NCBI GenBank assembly: GCA_023653785.1 | Contig: JAMKCH010001580.1 | Location: 1 to 64,000, forward strand | Direction of reading: 5' to 3' | DNA from: Ophioderma brevispina | Taxonomy: Eukaryota; Echinodermata; Ophiuroidea; Amphilepidida; Ophiodermatidae | Length of the DNA: 64,000 nt | In this document: positions 59,291 through 64,000 of the stretch, in pieces | How the letters are laid out: the number at the start of each line of letters is the position of its first letter | Numbering within the stretch: the first letter of the stretch is position 1 | Translations under genes and position numbers: made by a program | Notes under the pieces: model-generated | Seen by the model: the letters and a program-made list of their open reading frames with translations, nothing else | Told to the model about the DNA's origin: nothing | Databases searched by the model: none

Positions 59291-61378
59291 GTGTAATCAC
59301 AAAATCCTGGATAGAAAATTCTTTGTGTAATATGTTATCAAGCAATATTTTCTTATTCCAAAGCCATCAGAGAGTCAAGTCCACTGTACATTCCACTGTA
59401 CATGAAGGGGTCATTTTTCAATTTTGTTGCACGAATAACAGTAAAACCGACAAATCACGGCTGACCCACATCAACAAATTATCAAAATCAGCTTTTGTGA
59501 ATTGCGGTTTACAGTTTGTATTGCTCTACTTTTTTAATTCATTTTGAGTTTTGCCACTATTAAGATGGATAGTCTGCCATCATTGGAATAGAGAGTTAGA
59601 TAAATTTACATTCTAGCAATAGGTAGGTTGGTTGGTTTTGTACTTATACCTAAACAAATCTTGAACTTCTCCCAGCTCCCCTCTGCCATAAATAGTGAAC
59701 AGTCCCATAGTTAGGTTTGTATCACACCACTGCAAAGTTATACCAAGTGGGCGTGAACTTGTCATTTTCTTCTACCAGGGTTTTGAGTTTTATTTCTTCA
59801 TTCCCCAAACCCAGATTTTTTGCTTCCAATCAAAATGAACACATGCCATTTGTAATTACCACTTTGATGTAATCAGCTCCTGTGTAGCGAGAGAATTTTA
59901 AGTAATCCCAAATACTTAACCATGGTTCAACTTTTGCCTGATACCATATCCCCCCTGGAAAATACTGATGACAGCAGGCTAGTGCAGACTTAATGGAATG
60001 ACCAGATGTCCATATCATTGAAAGGTATCGCAGAGAGAGGGTCAATTGGCATATTCAGGTTCTAAATATTTACAGGGTGATATTATATCAATCTCTTATT
60101 TTACATTGCACTGAACTCACAGGGATAATTAAGACATTGCAGAATAATAAGAACATAGCTTGAGTAATTTCTTTTATGCATCAAAGAATTTCAAAGTCTG
60201 GGGTTTGCACAGGGCTGAATCGGACAGTTCTGGTCACATAGAATTTATGGAATTATTGAAGGCCCATTGCAGGGTTCCCTCATAATTCATGTTATGGTGA
60301 TGCCCAAATCTTGAAAGTTTCTGTTTTGTGCTCAGCAGTTGTGTGGTTGATTAGTTTGTTTTGTTTGGCTGTTTATTTATTCATTTGTTAACAGAAATTT
60401 CCATGGCAGATGCATCTCTTGCTTACCCCGTCAAAAGGCCTTGCAAAAAGTTAACAATATCACTGAAGACACAATTACAAAGAATAGAAATGGGGCATTG
60501 AAGAAGAGGAATCACAGAGAAGAAAAAATTTTGTGATTTAAAATGAATGCTTTAGGCCTATACTTTTCTTTCACAAGATTAACTACATGTCAGATATGCA
60601 CACACTATTTCTCCAAACATTACAATAGTGAGAAAATTGAGAAAAATTGCCATGAGCTAGCTTAGAGGGACCCTGAATCCTTAAAAGTTCCTGACTACCC
60701 AGCTTGGGTCATTAATCATATCTGTATCCCTATAGACTGGAAACCAGAGTGCTAAAACAGTGTTGGCAATTACATTTGACAGTAAATTCTCAGCTCCTAA
60801 CTGCAAGGCATGCCACAGGCATACCCTTGTGTCTGCCCTCATCATTGACTGCCTCAGAGGTCACCGGAGGACAAGTGCCTACAACCTAGACTAGCCAATT
60901 GTTGTGAAATAGTGTTTACATAGCTGTAACAGAAATAGTTATGAGGCTATATGTGTATGTGATTTGGGCGCCAATGTTTTGTCTTAATAAGAGCAGGGTG
61001 TAGGCGTTTAATAGCAGGAGAATTCAAGACTGTGTTTGCTTGAAAGGGAGAGCCATGTTTTGTTTTAGTAAAATCAATGTTGTGCTATTTGTGCAGTGAT
61101 TAATTGCTCTGCAATGTGGTTTTGGGAAATGATAGGCACAGGATTTAGGTCAATTCTTGTATTGGAAATGTACTGAGAAAACACAAGCAAAGACCAGAAA
61201 ATTAGGCAACAGTCATGACAGTATTGAACTCATGTTTTTGCACAATTTGAAGTGGTTAAAATACCTGTTGGTCTAATTCTTCTGGCTCCATTTTGTCAGT
61301 CCAGACCTGCTTGATTCTAAAATGCATTCAGAACCAGATTATTGGTCTGCTCAATGCTGTCTAAAAAAATCAGACTGA

Positions 61379-61571
61379 TATACTTTGTTCGGTCTCGAGT
61401 TTGAGGATGAAGTCATGACGCGACTTTGCATTCGCTCTAGCGTTTGGATTGCGCTGCCTTTGATCGCGTGCGTAAATGCTGCAATTCCAAGGTTGACGCG
61501 TACGTTTCTCGGTTGCAAAACCTAACACGTGCAGTGACGTCACCCCCAAACTTGAGATCGAACAAAGTAGA
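61379..61571. mobile_element. 193-bp MITE with TACTTTGTTCG ends
   Basis: Left end TACTTTGTTCGGTCTCGAGT (on to TTGAGG) is inverted at the right (CCAAACTTGAGATCGAACAA, then AGTA). TIRs are about 40 bases, with CpG-rich content (GACGCGTACG, GTGACGTCAC) unlike the AT-rich surroundings. Confidence 0.7.
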
Positions 61572-62675
61572 GTAAACATGAAGCCCTACCAAGTATTGAC
61601 TAAAATTAGGTCATATTTCATCTTATAGTGAATACACTTTAATGTAAAGAAAAGGCTAATAAAGGAAGTAAGGTTTGCCTCAGTGAAACAATAATAAAAC
61701 ACAGCGCATTCCTTTTTGCCAAATGATTATAAAACACGTTTTGTAACCTAAGTACCTCATATTTAAAATTATGCCTTTGTTCAAAAGTCCTGCATAGATC
61801 AAATTCAATATTTAAACTTTTGATATGGATTGTATGTTAGTCATTTTAGCCATTACACCATAAGCGAGGAATGTGTATGTGATGTGAGTATAAATGTGAT
61901 CATACAGCAAATAGTGCATTTTAGCCAAACATCCTGCTAGACTTTTTTATTATCATTGCTCTACTTATGTCTCTTTCTATAGCAAAACGTGGTTTGAATT
62001 GGCTATGTTTGTCTGAGAGACATTGCCATTTACCATTCGTAGTCATGTAAAAACAAACTGGGCCGTTAAATATATTAAGAGCCTTTGTAGTATGCATTTT
62101 GACCATGCATGGTAGAGAGAGTTAGCAACAGCTTGTCATAGGGAGATGGAGGGGATTGGTGAATGTTAAAGGCTGACTCAGAGATTTTGAAATATATAAT
62201 TTTTTGTATAGTAATTAAAATATCATCTAGAACTAAGATAGTCACCTAAAATGCTTAATTCCAAAGTCTAAGATGGATTCAGATTTTTTGTTTCAATGCA
62301 GGCCAAATGCCAAAACCTCCGTTTCTGCAACGGGACGGAATTTGACAGTTATTTTTGTTGAATGTAGTCCCCTACTTGAACTAGGCTAATAATTAAATGA
62401 ATTTTTTGGAAATAGTGCTTGTAAACTTTAATATGAAAATAATCAAGTGGTCAAGTTCAAGTATGCTGCTATGGCAACACAGTTATGTTTGCGGACAAAT
62501 GACAAAATGGGTTTACAAAACTTCTGAACACACTTGTTTTATGTCAAATTAAGGCGGAGATTGATTCCATTATCAGTATACATGTTGATTAGGTTCTTAC
62601 CTGTAAAGTGAGAGAAATATTTGAGGAAATTATTCCGAAACTTGAAATATCATCAAAAGCGATCAGAAACAAGTG

Positions 62676-63410
62676 CGACGGACGGACAATGCGACAGACA
62701 GAACAATTTTACATGCTGTCTGTACTGGAATGTAATGTTGTTTATCCATCAATATTTTTGTATCAAGTTGATTATGCATTTAAAGAATAATTAAAATAAA
62801 TAAAAAAATTAAACATAGCACACATTTTGTCTTATTTTTTAACTCCGTTTTTTGCACGAGTTTGCAATAGATGGAACTGCGACGGACAGAATTTTTTCAT
62901 ATTTCAAGATGATGCACATTTTATATTTTTCATCATAAATAGGCTTTGTTACATCATTTACAATCAAAAAAAATATAAAATTGTTCTGTCTAAAAGTTTT
63001 GAGCTTTTTGTGACACATTTGACCTGAAAATCCGTCCGTCGCAATTTTTTCCGTCCGTCGCAAAAAGGGCACCATGTGATGTTACCTTCTGTATATAATT
63101 GAAAGGTTCCAATTTTGGATGGAAGGTTATCACTCAAAAAAATGAGAGTTTTTAGTAAATAAAAGGTAATGTTATACAAATACTTTTTGAAAAATAATAG
63201 ATTGTTCCGAAAAATGCGATGGACGGAATTGACACACTTTTCGAAGACACCCTTTTTTCCTGAATTTAGAAACACATTTACGAATTTTGTTAAAAGTTTA
63301 TGGATGATTAGTCATGCAACACACTAACATACAAAAGTAAAAATTCAAAATCATCCCTCATTATAAATAATTGTACCTATTTTTAAAAATTCCGTCCGTC
63401 GCACTCAGAA
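62676..63410. repeat. Cluster of GCGACGGAC motifs in mirrored orientation
   Basis: GCGACGGACGGAC (62676), GCGACGGACAG (62879), GTCCGTCGC (three times, near 63034, 63052 and 63393) and GCGATGGACGG (63214) recur within 740 AT-rich bases. The left ones read GCGACGGAC and most of the right ones read GTCCGTCGC. No ORF makes sense of it. Confidence 0.6.
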
Positions 63411-63697
63411 AACGCCATTTTGATCTTTTTCCGCCATTTTGAGGAATATTTGAGATGGCAACATTGGAAAAAAAATTGTTGATTATTTGCCTGAAAGTGT
63501 ATGCTCTTGAAACCGTGAGGAATTTATTCCTTTAGCAAGTTTTTAATTTTACGGTACTTGGTTGACCGGTTTTGGATTTGGCCCTGCAGTAAAAATTTTT
63601 GTAAACACTATTTGTTTGACAATTGAGTGTGCCCTCATATGGGAAATCTGGAGTCAGCACTTTAATTAGTCTCTGTTGCATTAAGGTGAGGGACCAT

Positions 63698-63910
63698 AGG
63701 GTGTTTTGAAATCAATCCCATGATGCAAATTGCCAATAATTGTACTGTCGCAAGCATCATACTTTGGGGAATGCACAGTGTTCAAAAAGCCTCTAGAACC
63801 CCACGGACATTTCATGATTCATACTAAAAAATTCTTGAGTACTAATGCTTTGTGGGCTAAAAAAGAATGTAAAGTCAGGGTTTTTGTGTTCAGAATACGA
63901 TTTTTTTCTT
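63698..63910. mobile_element. MITE, AGAGGGTGTTTTGA family, copy 4 (partial)
   Basis: Starts ATAGGGTGTTTTGAAATCAA with TCCCATGATGC. Shares TACTAATGCTTTGTGGGCTAAA and CAGGGTTTTTGTGTT with the copies at 3600 and 53480. The right end is not clear. Confidence 0.55.
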
Positions 63911-64000
63911 CTGCGCAGAAGATTAATCTGAATTGACAAAACCCTCATGCAGTGGTACTCAGTTCTTATTGTGTGTGTACAGCCCATACATTGTTTACAC

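Noticed and set aside
60392..60490. Exon-like segment MADASLAYPVKRPCKK after TTAACAG
   Set aside because: No homology I can name, stop soon after, no convincing donor.

Overview
The window looks like animal nuclear DNA. It is AT-rich, has no operons or long intact ORFs, carries short exons in long introns with GT/AG splice sites, and is crowded with small inverted-repeat transposons and microsatellites. The repeat style (many foldback and TTAA-flanked elements, arrays of AGGTCA half-sites) makes me think of a marine invertebrate, perhaps an echinoderm. That is an impression, not a proven assignment. Many homopolymer and one-base indel differences between repeated copies suggest a long-read assembly with uncorrected errors.

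One real gene is recognisable: a plus-strand, multi-exon orthologue of TADA2B (ADA2b), the adaptor subunit of the SAGA histone acetyltransferase complex. Exons run from about 25.8 to 48.9 kb. They are the SANT domain in two exons (26201-26284, 28308-28397), the linker carrying the family motif LGYMPHRDDFE (35531-35634), an acidic DNDAET segment (36566-36638), and the conserved basic/helical ADA2 region (41705-41827, 43447-43563, 45475-45546, 48806-48935). Splice phases agree from exon to exon. The N-terminal ZZ zinc-finger exon and the C-terminal SWIRM exon were not found, so the gene is incomplete here. The two SANT exons need indel correction to read through.

Two structural oddities sit inside this gene. 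The first SANT exon exists as three tandem copies (about 25.79, 25.91 and 26.20 kb), the middle one cut short beside a hairpin element. A segment of about 4.4-4.6 kb containing the next two exons is tandemly duplicated (28566-33143 and 33144-37501). The last 849 bases of the two units look identical, whereas the rest differs by many small indels and by two large insertions. The first unit has a lost splice acceptor and a TAG at the exon junction. Allelic haplotypes joined in tandem by the assembler is the simplest explanation; a real duplication with gene conversion is the alternative.

Layout: 1-25.7 kb holds no recognised gene. It contains transposon-like elements (foldback at 5.95-6.68 kb, hAT-like at 7.85-8.88 kb, foldback at 12.86-13.60 kb, a 955-bp TIR element at 14.4-15.36 kb, a 1.2-kb TIR element at 19.27-20.48 kb), a possible promoter-like patch with YY1-type motifs near 22.7-23.1 kb, and a 2-kb array of AGGTCA-type repeats at 23.73-25.74 kb. 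25.8-49 kb is the TADA2B locus, including a 1.1-kb polypurine tract in one intron and many MITEs in others. 49-64 kb has no recognised gene. It holds a GGCCGCCAGC/AGGTCA repeat, a non-LTR retrotransposon 3' fragment, a degenerate interstitial TTAGGG tract, a motif-dense GTAGC repeat, small MITEs, and a cluster of GCGACGGAC motifs in mirrored orientation.
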